The position numbers and the translations under genes are program-made. Below are positions 54,850 to 63,003 of a DNA stretch of 64,000 nucleotides, one piece after another. Every line of letters starts with the position of its first letter. Within the stretch, counting starts at the first letter, position 1. The notes beneath the pieces are model-generated. The model was given only the letters and a program-made list of their open reading frames with translations. It ran no database searches and had not been told where the DNA came from. Source of the stretch: Streptomyces sp. HNM0575 (GTDB taxonomy: Bacteria; Actinomycetota; Actinomycetes; Streptomycetales; Streptomycetaceae). The stretch is from contig NZ_JAASAG010000004.1 in NCBI RefSeq assembly GCF_012726265.1, forward strand, positions 124,001-188,000, read 5' to 3'.

Positions 54850-55506
54850 TCAATGCGCCTGGGCCGCCGGATGAGGCGGTCCGTCCGCGGTGAGGCCGGT
54901 ACCGGTGAGATAGCGCATCAGCATCGCGACGAGCTCGCGCTCAAGGCGTTCCGCCGCGAGGGGCGCCGGCGCGGCGGCGAGCTGGTGGACGATCAGCTCG
55001 ACCCCCGCGTCGATGATCGCAGCGGCGGTCTCGACATCCTCGACGATCACCTCGGGGTGGCTCGCGAGGAGTTCGTGCAGCGCACCGACGCGGGCCACCC
55101 GCAGTTCGCCGATCTGCTCGACCAGCGCCCGCGAGCGGGGCCCCTCTTCGATCATGAGCCGCAGCAGGCGGGGGTCGTCGCGGTGGTGCTCCAGCGCGGC
55201 GAGCACGATGTCGCGCACGACGTCGACGAGCGGGCGCGTACGGTCCTCCGGGCCCGGCACGACCCGCTGCGGCGCGAGATGGCGGGTGAGCAGCTCCGCC
55301 AGGACGGCGTCCTTGTTCGGGAAGTACTGGTACAGCGAGCCGATCGACACCCGGGCGCGCTCGGCGATGCGGTTCGTGGTGCCCGCGGCGTACCCGAACT
55401 CGGCGAAAACGTGAGCAGCCGCGGTCAGGATGCGCTCGCGCGTCAGCTCGGCCCGGATCTGACGAGGCTGTTTCCGCGGCTCCAGGCGGCGGTCTTCCGG
55501 ACGCAT
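54850..55506 (-). CDS. TetR/AcrR-family transcriptional regulator
   Basis: A 218-aa regulator with the helix-turn-helix at about residues 25-65 (GTTNRIAERARVSIGSLYQYF) and a helical C-terminal ligand domain. ATG at 55506 has GAGGAGGGGC directly upstream; a TTG further out was rejected. It is divergent from the methyltransferase gene at 55572 across a 65-bp region containing two small inverted repeats, so it probably controls both. Confidence 0.9.
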   Translation of the reverse strand: MRPEDRRLEPRKQPRQIRAELTRERILTAAAHVFAEFGYAAGTTNRIAERARVSIGSLYQYFPNKDAVLAELLTRHLAPQRVVPGPEDRTRPLVDVVRDIVLAALEHHRDDPRLLRLMIEEGPRSRALVEQIGELRVARVGALHELLASHPEVIVEDVETAAAIIDAGVELIVHQLAAAPAPLAAERLERELVAMLMRYLTGTGLTADGPPHPAAQAH

Positions 55507-55525
55507 GCCCCTCCTCGGTACGGCC

Positions 55526-55567
55526 GCGAAAGCGAGTTTCGCCAAGGTGAATGATTACTCATAATGA
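55526..55567. promoter_or_regulatory. Divergent control region with two inverted repeats
   Basis: GCGAAA/TTTCGC with a 5-bp spacer (55526-55542) and TGATTA-CTCA-TAATGA (55552-55567, one mismatch) lie between the TetR and methyltransferase genes. The second repeat overlaps a -10-like CATAAT (55560-55565) placed 7 bp before the methyltransferase ATG. It is the better operator candidate. Confidence 0.5.
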
Positions 55568-55571
55568 TGCC

Positions 55572-56267
55572 ATGACCAGAAGCGATCCCCTCGACCTCCT
55601 CGATCCCCGGGCCGCCGGGGTGCTGCGCCGCCTGCACTCGGCCAACAGCCGGCAGCTGCCACGGATCCTGCTGCGGCTGGCCCCCGACCTGCCCGCGCTC
55701 GCGCTCGGGCGCCCGAGGCGGTCGTCGCCCACCGCGGCCGAGGGCATGGACGATGCGTACCTCGCGCTCGGGCGGGAGCAGGCCGCCTACTGCTACGCGC
55801 AGGCCCGCGCGGTGCGGGCCCGCCGGGTCGTCGAGTTCGGGACGTCGTTCGGGGTCTCGACGATCTGGCTGGCCGCGGCCGTCCGCGACAACGGGGGCGG
55901 CACGGTGATCGGCACCGAGATGGTCCCGGCGAAGGCAGAACGCGCCCGCACCCACGTACGGGAGGCGGGCCTGGCGGACCACGTCGACATCCGTACCGGC
56001 AACGCCCTGGAGACCCTGCGCGACCTCGACGGGCCCGTCGACCTCATGCTCAACGACGGCTTCCCCGACGCGGCCCTCGACGTGCTGCGCCTCGTCGCCC
56101 CGCAACTGCGCCCCGGCGCGGTGGTGATCACCGACAACGTCGGGATGATGCGCGGCGACTACGCCGACTACCTGGCCTGGGTGCGCGACCCGGCGCACGG
56201 CTTCGTCTCGGTCCGGGTGCCCTACAAGGGTGGCACCGAGGTCTCGATCCGCGTCAACGGCACGTAG
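55572..56267 (+). CDS. Class I SAM-dependent methyltransferase (O-methyltransferase-like)
   Basis: A 231-aa Rossmann-fold methyltransferase. Motif I is VVEFGTSFGVSTIWLA (about residues 83-98), followed by GTVIGTEMVPAKAERAR, a PVDLMLNDGF acidic motif and GAVVITDNVG. The pattern resembles catechol-type O-methyltransferases with an Asp-rich metal region, but the substrate is unknown. ATG at 55572 lies 7 bp after a -10-like CATAAT, which suggests a leaderless mRNA. An in-frame ATG at 55551 is possible but would place the operator inside the gene. Confidence 0.85.
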   Translation: MTRSDPLDLLDPRAAGVLRRLHSANSRQLPRILLRLAPDLPALALGRPRRSSPTAAEGMDDAYLALGREQAAYCYAQARAVRARRVVEFGTSFGVSTIWLAAAVRDNGGGTVIGTEMVPAKAERARTHVREAGLADHVDIRTGNALETLRDLDGPVDLMLNDGFPDAALDVLRLVAPQLRPGAVVITDNVGMMRGDYADYLAWVRDPAHGFVSVRVPYKGGTEVSIRVNGT

Positions 56268-56345
56268 CCGGGACCCCGTTCGGCTGCGGAGTCCGCTGCG
56301 GAGCCGGGCGCCGCCCTGGGGTACGCGGCCGGGAGCCTCTCGCCG

Positions 56346-56391
56346 GACGCGTCGGAGATTCTTGACGCGTCGGAGTTTCCCGACGTATCGT
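56346..56391 (+). promoter_or_regulatory. ArsR promoter with direct-repeat operator
   Basis: Two 15-bp copies of GACGCGTCGGAGNTT (56346-56360 and 56364-56378, one mismatch) are spaced 18 bp apart. The second overlaps the -35 TTGACG (56362-56367). After 18 bp comes -10 TATCGT (56386-56391), which places the start of transcription at the ATG of the ArsR gene. Confidence 0.65.
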
Positions 56392-56397
56392 CCCGTC

Positions 56398-56712
56398 ATG
56401 CCTGCCGACGTGTTCGGCGCGCTGGCCAACCCGGTGCGCCGCAAACTGCTCGAAAGCCTGCGAGAAGGTCCGCGCTCCACAGGGGAGTTGGCCGGGCTGT
56501 TCGAGCTCGGGAGACCCGCGGTCTCCGAGCACCTGGCGGTGCTCCGCACCGCCGGGCTGGTGCGGGAGGAGCCACGCGGCCGGCACCGCTTCTACCACCT
56601 CGAACCGGCACGGCTGGCCCAAGTCAGCGAGTGGCTGCATCCGTTCGAGCACTACTGGAAGCAGCGCATGAACGCGCTGTCCGATCTTCTGGACGAGGAC
56701 GACGAGACATGA
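56398..56712 (+). CDS. ArsR-family transcriptional regulator (metal-free type)
   Basis: A 104-aa winged-helix repressor (FGALANPVRRKLLESL, then STGELAGLFELGRPAVSEHLAVLR). It lacks the Cys metal site of arsenic sensors, as is usual for ArsR proteins paired with SRPBCC genes. ATG at 56398 begins the family-typical N terminus. It is probably leaderless and autoregulated through the direct repeats just upstream. The stop overlaps the next start (ATGA). Confidence 0.9.
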   Translation: MPADVFGALANPVRRKLLESLREGPRSTGELAGLFELGRPAVSEHLAVLRTAGLVREEPRGRHRFYHLEPARLAQVSEWLHPFEHYWKQRMNALSDLLDEDDET

Positions 56713-57119
56713 CCGAGAACAACACGATCACCTGCGAGAAGTTCCTGCCCCACCCGCCGGCGGCGGTGTGGAAGGCCCTCACCGACCCCGGCCTCCACGC
56801 CCGCTGGTGGGCCGCCGGCGACATCAAGCCCGTCGTCGGGCACCGCTTCGCCCTCGACATGGGCCACTTCGGCAGCCAGCCGTGCGAGGTGACCGAGGTG
56901 GACGACCAGCGGCTGCTGGCCTACCGATTCGCCGAGGGCTCGCTCGACACGACCATCACCTGGACCCTGCACCCGGAGGGCAAAGGCACCCGTCTCGTGC
57001 TCACCCACGCGGGCTTCGACCTCGACTCCCCGATGGGCCGGCAGGCGTACGACGGCATGGGCAAGGGCTGGCCCGGCCTTCTGGACCGTCTCGGCTCCGT
57101 CTTGGGCGAGGCCGCCTAG
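56709..57119 (+). CDS. SRPBCC/AHSA1-like domain protein
   Basis: A 136-aa START-like protein (PAAVWKALTDPGLHARWWA, then TTITWTLHPEGKGTRLVLTHAGF and GWPGLLDRL). It is translationally coupled to the ArsR gene. Such ArsR-SRPBCC pairs are common, and the SRPBCC protein is thought to bind a hydrophobic ligand. No enzymatic function is proven by the sequence. Confidence 0.88.
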   Translation: MTENNTITCEKFLPHPPAAVWKALTDPGLHARWWAAGDIKPVVGHRFALDMGHFGSQPCEVTEVDDQRLLAYRFAEGSLDTTITWTLHPEGKGTRLVLTHAGFDLDSPMGRQAYDGMGKGWPGLLDRLGSVLGEAA

Positions 57120-57145
57120 AGCCCGTCCGGCAAATGCTCTCCGGC

Positions 57146-57862
57146 TCAGCAGAACGGCCGGAACTCCTTGAAGTCCGGCGTCGGTTGGGGATCGGGCAGC
57201 CGGTAGGCCCGGGTCCGCGGCCGGCCACTGGCGGGGTCGGTCGTCCCGCCGGCCAAGGCGCCCGGCACGGGAGACCACCCCAGATTGATCTCGAAGTACG
57301 CGGCGGCGGCGCCGACCGAGGGCCACCAGACGTCGTCGAGCAGCACGATGCCGCCGGGCCGGACGATCCCGCCCAGGAAGTGGAGGTCGACGAACACGTT
57401 GTGGAAGTGGTGGCTGCCGTCGACGAACGCCGCGTCCGCGGCGAAGCCCACATCGGCCAGCCTGGCGAGGAACCCCTGCGACGGTTCGGTGACCAGCTCG
57501 GCGACGCCGTCCAGGCCGGCGCTGCACAGCAGTTCCCACCCCACGCCGTCGTACGCCGTGTACTGGAACGGGTCGATCACCACGTGCCGTGGGGTGCGTG
57601 AACCGGCGCGCAGCAGCGCCTCGCCGACCGCCAACGCCGAGGCACCGTAGGCGAGTCCGATCTCGACGACCGTGCCCGCTCGCTCGTCCACCAGGAGGTC
57701 ACGCACCTGATCGCAGTCGCGCTCCGGCAGGCTGACGGTGGCGAAGTCGGGAGCGCCGTCGGGAGTTCGGGGCGGTCCGTGCTCGGCGAGCTCGCGGCGT
57801 ACGGCAGCGATTCGCTCCGGCCACTCCCCTGCGGCTCCGTCCGGTTGCGCAGTCGAGCTCAC
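57146..57862 (-). CDS. Class I SAM-dependent methyltransferase
   Basis: A 238-aa protein with VVEIGLAYGASALAVGEALL (motif I, about residues 64-83), HVVIDPFQ, DAAFVDGSHHFHNVFVDLHFLGG and GGIVLLDDVWWPS. The VDGSH and DD motifs resemble the metal-dependent methyltransferase 24 class. The GTG start at 57862 has GGAAGGAG 7 bp upstream; the longer frame lacks a site. The substrate is unknown. It is unrelated at motif level to the methyltransferase at 55572. Confidence 0.83.
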   Translation of the reverse strand: MSSTAQPDGAAGEWPERIAAVRRELAEHGPPRTPDGAPDFATVSLPERDCDQVRDLLVDERAGTVVEIGLAYGASALAVGEALLRAGSRTPRHVVIDPFQYTAYDGVGWELLCSAGLDGVAELVTEPSQGFLARLADVGFAADAAFVDGSHHFHNVFVDLHFLGGIVRPGGIVLLDDVWWPSVGAAAAYFEINLGWSPVPGALAGGTTDPASGRPRTRAYRLPDPQPTPDFKEFRPFC

Positions 57863-57954
57863 CAGAGAACTCCTTCCTGGCTGAGGGCACATGACACAGC
57901 CCACTGTGGCACTCGGCCGCGGCCGATGCCGTTGTGCGGCGTGCGTGCCGGAAC

Positions 57955-58245
57955 TCACGGCTCCACGGGGGTGTAGAAGGAGACCTCCCTCTTCTCCAGC
58001 AACGGCCGGACCTGGTCCACCACATAGCGCTGGTAGTGGGGGCTGGCCACGTGCGCGTCGAACGCCGCCCGGTCCCGGTACAGCTCGTACAGGACGAACT
58101 CGTCCGGGTCGTCCACCGAGCGGTTCACCGTGAACGACAGGCAGCCCGGCTCCTGCCGCGTCACCGAGATGTGCGGTCGCAGAGCCTGCGCCACATCCTC
58201 TCCCCTGCCTCGCTGGACGACGTAGCGCGCCACGACGGAGTACAT
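57955..58245 (-). CDS. Antibiotic biosynthesis monooxygenase (ABM) domain protein
   Basis: A 96-aa ferredoxin-like ABM protein (MYSVVARYVVQRGRGEDVAQAL, then EPGCLSFTVNRSVDDPDEFVLYELYRDRAAFDAHVASPHYQRY). ATG at 58245 was chosen because GAAGGG lies 6 bp upstream; the ATG two codons earlier would have no spacing. Family members are cofactor-free quinol oxygenases or heme-degrading proteins. Its place after the SDR/SMP-30 genes suggests a catabolic or detoxifying role. Confidence 0.85.
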   Translation of the reverse strand: MYSVVARYVVQRGRGEDVAQALRPHISVTRQEPGCLSFTVNRSVDDPDEFVLYELYRDRAAFDAHVASPHYQRYVVDQVRPLLEKREVSFYTPVEP

Positions 58246-58301
58246 GGGCATCCCTTCAGAGTCGGTCGGACGAGAGGCGGACAGCACCGGCCGCACTCCC
58301 G

Positions 58302-58331
58302 CCGGGCATCCGCGACGGCGAGGGTGCCCGG
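58302..58331. terminator. Hairpin between the SDR and ABM genes
   Basis: CCGGGCATCC (58302-58311) pairs with 58322-58331 (one T-G wobble) across a 10-nt loop, in the 124-bp gap between the two - strand genes. It could end or attenuate the upstream transcript, so the ABM gene may have its own promoter. Confidence 0.45.
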
Positions 58332-58369
58332 TCGCGTCCGCGTCATGTGCGGGCCCGACTTCCTTACGT

Positions 58370-59137
58370 TCATGGCGGGATGATCGCGGCGGAGATCCCG
58401 CCGTCCACCGGGATCACCGCTCCGGTGACGTAGTCGGAATCGGTGCTGAGCAGGAACTCGATCACGCGGACCACGTCGTCCGGTGTCGCCACTCGGCCCA
58501 GCGGAGAAACGCCGGAGGGCCGGTAACCCGAAGGGGAGTCCTCGCCGACCTGCCTGATCATCGGTGTGTCCACGGTGGAGGGCGCGACGGCGTTCACACG
58601 CACGTGCCGGGACGCGACCTCGACCGCCATGACGCGCACCAGTTGGGCCAGCGCCACCTTCGACGCCGCGTACGCACCGCCGCCCGTCTTGGGCCGCACC
58701 GCCGCGATGGACGCGATCATGACCATGCGGGCCGGCGCCTCGGCCGTCGCCCCACGGGCGAGGAGCGGCATGGCCGACCGTGCGCAGAGCCACGCGCCAC
58801 GGGTGTTGACGCGGAAGACGGCGTCGAAGTCCTCTGCCGGCATCTCCGTCAACGGCCCGGTGCGCAGCACTCCGGCCGAGCAGACGAGAGCGTCGATGTG
58901 CTCCGTGGCGCGGCCGATTTCCTCGAAGGCCGCACGAACAGCGGCCTCGTCCGCCACGTCGCACGCCATCGCCTTCAGCCGGGTTCCCGAACCCGAGCCG
59001 GATGCCGCAGCCTCGGCGTCCAGGGTCCCGGTGTGCCGATCCAGTGCGTACACGCTCCATCCGGCGGCGAGAAGGCGGCGGCAGCACGTGAGCCCGATCC
59101 CCGAGCCGGCCCCGGTGACCACCGCCACGGACGTCAC
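58370..59137 (-). CDS. Short-chain dehydrogenase/reductase (SDR)
   Basis: A 255-aa classical SDR: TGAGSGIG nucleotide motif, NTRG, catalytic Ser in IASIAA, YAASK, and the C-terminal VDGG. It oxidises or reduces an alcohol/ketone with NAD(P)(H). The GTG start overlaps the SMP-30 gene stop (GTGA), so the two are translationally coupled. Confidence 0.92.
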   Translation of the reverse strand: MTSVAVVTGAGSGIGLTCCRRLLAAGWSVYALDRHTGTLDAEAAASGSGSGTRLKAMACDVADEAAVRAAFEEIGRATEHIDALVCSAGVLRTGPLTEMPAEDFDAVFRVNTRGAWLCARSAMPLLARGATAEAPARMVMIASIAAVRPKTGGGAYAASKVALAQLVRVMAVEVASRHVRVNAVAPSTVDTPMIRQVGEDSPSGYRPSGVSPLGRVATPDDVVRVIEFLLSTDSDYVTGAVIPVDGGISAAIIPP

Positions 59138-60045
59138 CCGCTCTCCCCTCCCCCGGCGCCGACGGCACGCCAGTGCCGCATGGGGGCGCCCGGAACCGGT
59201 GATGCGAACCGGGAGATCCGGTTCATCTTCAGTGAGCCGACGTAGACGGTTCGCAGGTCGTCACCGCCGAAGGCGATGCTCGTGGGGAAGCGGATGAAGG
59301 TCCCGTCCGGATCTTCGAAGATCTTCACCGCCTCGCCGTCCGGCTTGATGACGAAGAGGCCGTTGCGGGTGATCTCGGTGACCCACAGATTGCCCTCCGC
59401 GTCGAAGGTGATGCCGTCGACCATGGCGCCGGGGAACAGCGGCTCCGGCCCGAACGTCTCCCGCCCGCTGAGCGTGCCGTCGTGGGCGACCGTGAACCGG
59501 GTGACGCATCCGGCCGTTGTCTCCGCGACGTACAGGTGCGGCCCGTGCAGGCGTACCTCGTTGGTGAACCGGAAGCCGTCGGCGACGATGCGGGCTCCCG
59601 TCCCGTCCACCAGCAGGATGTAGCCGTCGGCGACGGCCGACTCCAGTGCGGCGGAACGCGGTTCGCAGCGGGTCGACACCGGTATCCACATCCGCTCGGC
59701 GTCGTCGAGGTATACGAAGTTGACCGCGCCGAGCCGCTCACCGTCGAGCTGGTCGACGAGCACCGTCTTGCCGCCGTCGCGGTCGAGACGGAAGACGCAG
59801 CCCTCCTCGATGTCGGCGACGAGGAACCGGCCGTCGGAGCAGAGCGCGACGCCGTTGGGCACTCCGCCCTTGGGGCCGACGAGCCGTTGCCCGCCGTCGG
59901 CGCCGATCCGGGTCAGCGCTCCCCGGAGGTCCGACACCCAGAGTGTGCCGTCCCGTTCGGCGACGACGCACTCCGGCCGGCTCAACTCCGTCCCGAGGTA
60001 CTCGATGTCACCGCCGCGTAGGCGGAAGCCGTCGATCGCGCTCAT
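59134..60045 (-). CDS. SMP-30/gluconolactonase-family beta-propeller hydrolase
   Basis: A 303-aa six-bladed propeller protein (ECVVAERDGTLWVSDLRG, PNGVALCSDGRFLVADIE, FVYLDDAERMWIPVS, GITFDAEGNLWVTEI). It is typical of calcium-dependent lactonases such as SMP-30 and gluconolactonase. It is likely to open a lactone produced by the pathway. AGGTGG lies 8 bp before the ATG. It is coupled to the downstream SDR gene. Confidence 0.9.
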   Translation of the reverse strand: MSAIDGFRLRGGDIEYLGTELSRPECVVAERDGTLWVSDLRGALTRIGADGGQRLVGPKGGVPNGVALCSDGRFLVADIEEGCVFRLDRDGGKTVLVDQLDGERLGAVNFVYLDDAERMWIPVSTRCEPRSAALESAVADGYILLVDGTGARIVADGFRFTNEVRLHGPHLYVAETTAGCVTRFTVAHDGTLSGRETFGPEPLFPGAMVDGITFDAEGNLWVTEITRNGLFVIKPDGEAVKIFEDPDGTFIRFPTSIAFGGDDLRTVYVGSLKMNRISRFASPVPGAPMRHWRAVGAGGGESG

Positions 60046-60144
60046 TCTCGTCCACCTTTCTCCCCTTTCTCCCCGTCACGCATGGAGGCACCTGCTGCGA
60101 TCATGCACCTCGTACACGTCAACCGGGCGCGGTACGGGGCGTGT

Positions 60145-61539
60145 TCAGGCCTGCAACGGGTCCCGGTGCGTGTCCTTGGCGATGTAGGCGGCGACCGCGG
60201 TGAGCGCGTACAGACCCACCAGGTACAGCGAGACGCCCAGGGTGTGCGGTGGCCCGCCCGAAGCGAGGAGCAGGGAGGAGACGATCAGGGGCGTCAGTCC
60301 GCCTCCGATCGTGCCCGCCAGCTGATAGCCCAGGGACGAACCGGTGTACCGGGTACGTGTCGAGAACAGCTCACCGAGCCAGGCCGCGAGCGGTGCGTAG
60401 GCGACACCGTGGGCCAGGCTGAACAGACCGAACCCGACGAACAGCAGCGTGGTGTCACGGGTGTTGACCAGCTCGAACATGACGAACACCGTGATCGCCT
60501 GCAACGCCGTTCCGATGAGGACGACCGGACGCCGTCCGATGCGGTCCGACAGCGAGGCGAACACCGGCTGAGCCAGCAGACCGATCACCTGGCACACCAC
60601 CACCGCGTCGAGGGCGATGGTCCTGCTGTAGCCGAGCTCCATGGAGTAGGACACCGCGAACGTGCCGTAGATGGCGCTCGTCGCGAACGGGCCGACGGCC
60701 AGTGCCAGTGCGATGAGCAACTGCCGCGGGTTGCGCAGCACACCCAGGATGGGGACGTCGCGCTTTCCGGCCGGGCCCTTCCCCGCCGGATCGCCGGCCT
60801 CCCGCTCCTGTTCCTGTTCTTGCTCCCGCTCCTGCTGGGCCTTGCGGAAGACCGGGCTCTCGGCGACGCCGAGCCGGATCCACAGCCCGACGCCGACCAG
60901 GACGATGGAGGAGAGGAACGGCACACGCCAGCCCCACGCGAGAAAGGTGTGCTCCGGCATCAGCGTGACGAGCGCGAAGACGCCGTTCGCCAGAAGGATG
61001 CCGCCGAAGACTCCCATCTGCGGGACGCTGCTTGCCAGGCCGCGGCGGCGCCCGGCGTGCTCCATCGACATCAGCACGGCGCCGCCCCATTCGCCGCCGC
61101 CGGACAGGCCCTGGAAGAGGCGCATCAGCACCAGCAGCACCGGTGCCCATATCCCGATCACGCCGTAGGTAGGGAGGAGGCCGACGCCGATCGTGGCGAG
61201 CCCCATCAGCATGATGGACAGCACGAGCATGCGCTTGCGGCCGATGCGGTCACCGAAGTGCCCCCAGATCACGGCCCCGAGGGGACGCGCGATGTATCCG
61301 AGGGCGAGGGTGGCGAAGGAGGCCAGAACGCCCGCCGCCTCGCTGTACTTGGGGAAGAAGAGCGTGTTGAACACCGCGGCGGACGCGACTCCGAAGATGT
61401 AGAAGTCGTACCACTCGATGACCGCGCCGACGAAGCTGGACGCGAGGACCCGGCGGATCATCGGCTTGGTCGAAGCGGTGTCACCTGCTGTCGGAGGCGG
61501 GGCCTTGGCCCCGGCATCGGTCATGGATTCCGTGGTCAT
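60145..61539 (-). CDS. MFS permease, metabolite:H+ symporter (MHS) type
   Basis: A 464-aa membrane protein with 12 predicted helices. It has the MHS hallmarks ASFVGAVIEWYDFYIFG, the loop motif GHFGDRIGRKRML, and LFQGLSGGGEWGGAV. A charged Glu/Gln-rich cytoplasmic loop lies in the middle (EREQEQEQEREAG). It is expected to import a small carboxylate or related metabolite by proton symport. ATG at 61539 overlaps the LLM gene stop (ATGA) and has GAGGAG upstream. Confidence 0.93.
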   Translation of the reverse strand: MTTESMTDAGAKAPPPTAGDTASTKPMIRRVLASSFVGAVIEWYDFYIFGVASAAVFNTLFFPKYSEAAGVLASFATLALGYIARPLGAVIWGHFGDRIGRKRMLVLSIMLMGLATIGVGLLPTYGVIGIWAPVLLVLMRLFQGLSGGGEWGGAVLMSMEHAGRRRGLASSVPQMGVFGGILLANGVFALVTLMPEHTFLAWGWRVPFLSSIVLVGVGLWIRLGVAESPVFRKAQQEREQEQEQEREAGDPAGKGPAGKRDVPILGVLRNPRQLLIALALAVGPFATSAIYGTFAVSYSMELGYSRTIALDAVVVCQVIGLLAQPVFASLSDRIGRRPVVLIGTALQAITVFVMFELVNTRDTTLLFVGFGLFSLAHGVAYAPLAAWLGELFSTRTRYTGSSLGYQLAGTIGGGLTPLIVSSLLLASGGPPHTLGVSLYLVGLYALTAVAAYIAKDTHRDPLQA

Positions 61540-62510
61540 CGGCTGCTCCTCGCGGGCCGTTCTGAGGGTCGGGGAACGTGCGTCCGTGCATCGGTGTACG
61601 GCCCGGCGGGGTCGGCCGGCGTCACGGGGCCGCCGATCGCCGCCAGCATGTCGAGGCTCGACTCTCCGCTGACGCCGGGCCAGTTGGTGCGGACGACCAG
61701 GTCGGTGACGCCGGCTCGGGCGAGGTCCCTCATGCCGTCGCGGCATTCATCGGCCGTGCCCACGAGGTACGGGCACTCGGAGCCGTCCGCCGTGGTGTAG
61801 CCCCACTCGCTGTACTGCTCGGCGCGCTGCCGCAGGGCCCGTTCTGCTGCTTCCCGCCCGATCGTGTCCGTGACCAGGACGTCCCGGCGGAGCGCCACCG
61901 ATCCGTCCCGTGGGGCGAGCGACAGCAGTCCGGCGACCGCCGAGGGCGTCGCCTGCGGGCCGATGAAGGGTGTGAACCCGCGGTCGACGGCGCGGGTGAA
62001 GGCCCGCCGGTTGCCTGCCGCGTACCAGATCGGCGGATACGGCTCGTTGACCGGCCGCATCCCGGAGGCGGCGTCGGCGCCGTCCGGCGAGCCGCCGAGC
62101 CAGAGGGTGATCAGGCCGTCCAGGGTTCGCAATTGAGCATCGAGCCTGGCCTCGCGGGGCACCCCGAACGCGTCGAACTCCACCTGCCGGTAGCCCTGTC
62201 CCGCACCGACCACCAGCCGGCCTCCGGAGAGGACGTCGAGGGTCGCCAACTCCTCTGCCAGCTGGACCGGGTTGAGGAACGGCATCAGGAGCACGCCCGC
62301 GACGAGCCGCATGTCGCCGCTCTCGGGGATCAGGTGGGAGAGGAGAGGCAACGGTTGCAGGTAGGCGCGGGGGCCGGTGAGGAAGTGCTGGCCGGCGACG
62401 ACCGCGGAGTAGCCGGCGTCGCGGGCGGCCCACGTGATGCGCAGTGCGTCGTCGGCCAGTTCGGCCCCGCCGGCCGAGGTCCCACCGTGAAGGGCTGCGG
62501 CAAGTCGCAT
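61536..62510 (-). CDS. LLM-class flavin-dependent oxidoreductase (luciferase-like monooxygenase)
   Basis: A 324-aa bacterial-luciferase-fold protein (MRLAAALHGGTSAGGAELAD, AGYSAVVAGQHFL, RLVAGVLLMPFLNPVQLAEELATLDVLSGGRLVVGAGQGY). It uses reduced flavin or F420; actinomycete members often use F420. ATG at 62510 was preferred for the GGAGGG site upstream; an ATG 33 bp earlier has none. It leads the - strand catabolic operon. The C terminus is Pro/Ser/Arg-rich. Confidence 0.9.
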   Translation of the reverse strand: MRLAAALHGGTSAGGAELADDALRITWAARDAGYSAVVAGQHFLTGPRAYLQPLPLLSHLIPESGDMRLVAGVLLMPFLNPVQLAEELATLDVLSGGRLVVGAGQGYRQVEFDAFGVPREARLDAQLRTLDGLITLWLGGSPDGADAASGMRPVNEPYPPIWYAAGNRRAFTRAVDRGFTPFIGPQATPSAVAGLLSLAPRDGSVALRRDVLVTDTIGREAAERALRQRAEQYSEWGYTTADGSECPYLVGTADECRDGMRDLARAGVTDLVVRTNWPGVSGESSLDMLAAIGGPVTPADPAGPYTDARTHVPRPSERPARSSR

Positions 62511-62578
62511 GTCTCGAACACCCTCCAATCCGGGGAGGTCCATCTAGTGAAACGCTTATGCCGCTCTGCGGTCCCATG

Positions 62579-62607
62579 TTCCTACACCGGCCACTCGTGA
62601 CGGTCAA
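62579..62607 (-). promoter_or_regulatory. Promoter of the LLM operon
   Basis: TTGACC (62607-62602) and TAGGAA (62584-62579) are 17 bp apart on the - strand. A half-palindromic TGAAACG (62548-62554, + strand reading) just downstream resembles a LacI-type half site. No such regulator is in the window. Confidence 0.45.
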
Positions 62608-62869
62608 GGGCGAACACAAGGAAGACCGATGAGGGCCGGGCAGGGCGAGCCGCGGGGGAACCGGAGGAGGACAGGTGCCGCAACGGCCCTGCGCCGGGCC
62701 GGATTGCCGCACGCGGCGGCGGGGCGGCGGGGCGGCGGCAGCCCACCGCTGCCCGTCGCAGCGCGGCAGGCGTCAACTGCCCGCCGCCGTACAACCGTTG
62801 GGACTTGCTCGTCAGGGCGCGTTCCGCGACGGCACGGGCAGGCATGCGAGGGCGCGCGAGGAGCAGGCG

Positions 62870-62911
62870 CCCGCAGCCCGCAGCCCGCAGCCCGCAGCCC
62901 GCAGCCCGCAG
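62870..62911 (+). repeat. Heptamer tandem repeat (CCCGCAG x6)
   Basis: Six perfect copies of CCCGCAG without spacers, 42 bp in total, about 90 bp upstream of the mutase-like gene. The unit length is not a multiple of three, which fits a non-coding position. Confidence 0.9.
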
Positions 62912-63003
62912 CGAGCGATCCGTACCACTCATTGAAATGGTCGTGCCGTGATGCGAAACTTCCCCGCAAAGACGCAGCACGGTGAAGTGAGCGTGAAGCA
63001 AGC

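Larger units (their letters stand above)
62511..63003. other. Intergenic region, no gene recognised
   Basis: A roughly 490-bp gap between the divergent LLM and mutase-like genes. It holds the LLM promoter near its left end and a heptamer repeat at 62870-62911. The small frames here (for example Arg/Ala/Pro-rich ones) have low-complexity composition, no ribosome site and no family features. None is called as a gene. Confidence 0.6.

Noticed and set aside
57119..57147. GAGCC/GGCTC inverted repeat between the SRPBCC and methyltransferase genes as terminator
   Set aside because: Only a 5-bp stem with a 19-nt loop; too weak to call.
62870..62911. CRISPR array
   Set aside because: The repeats are 7 bp with no spacers.
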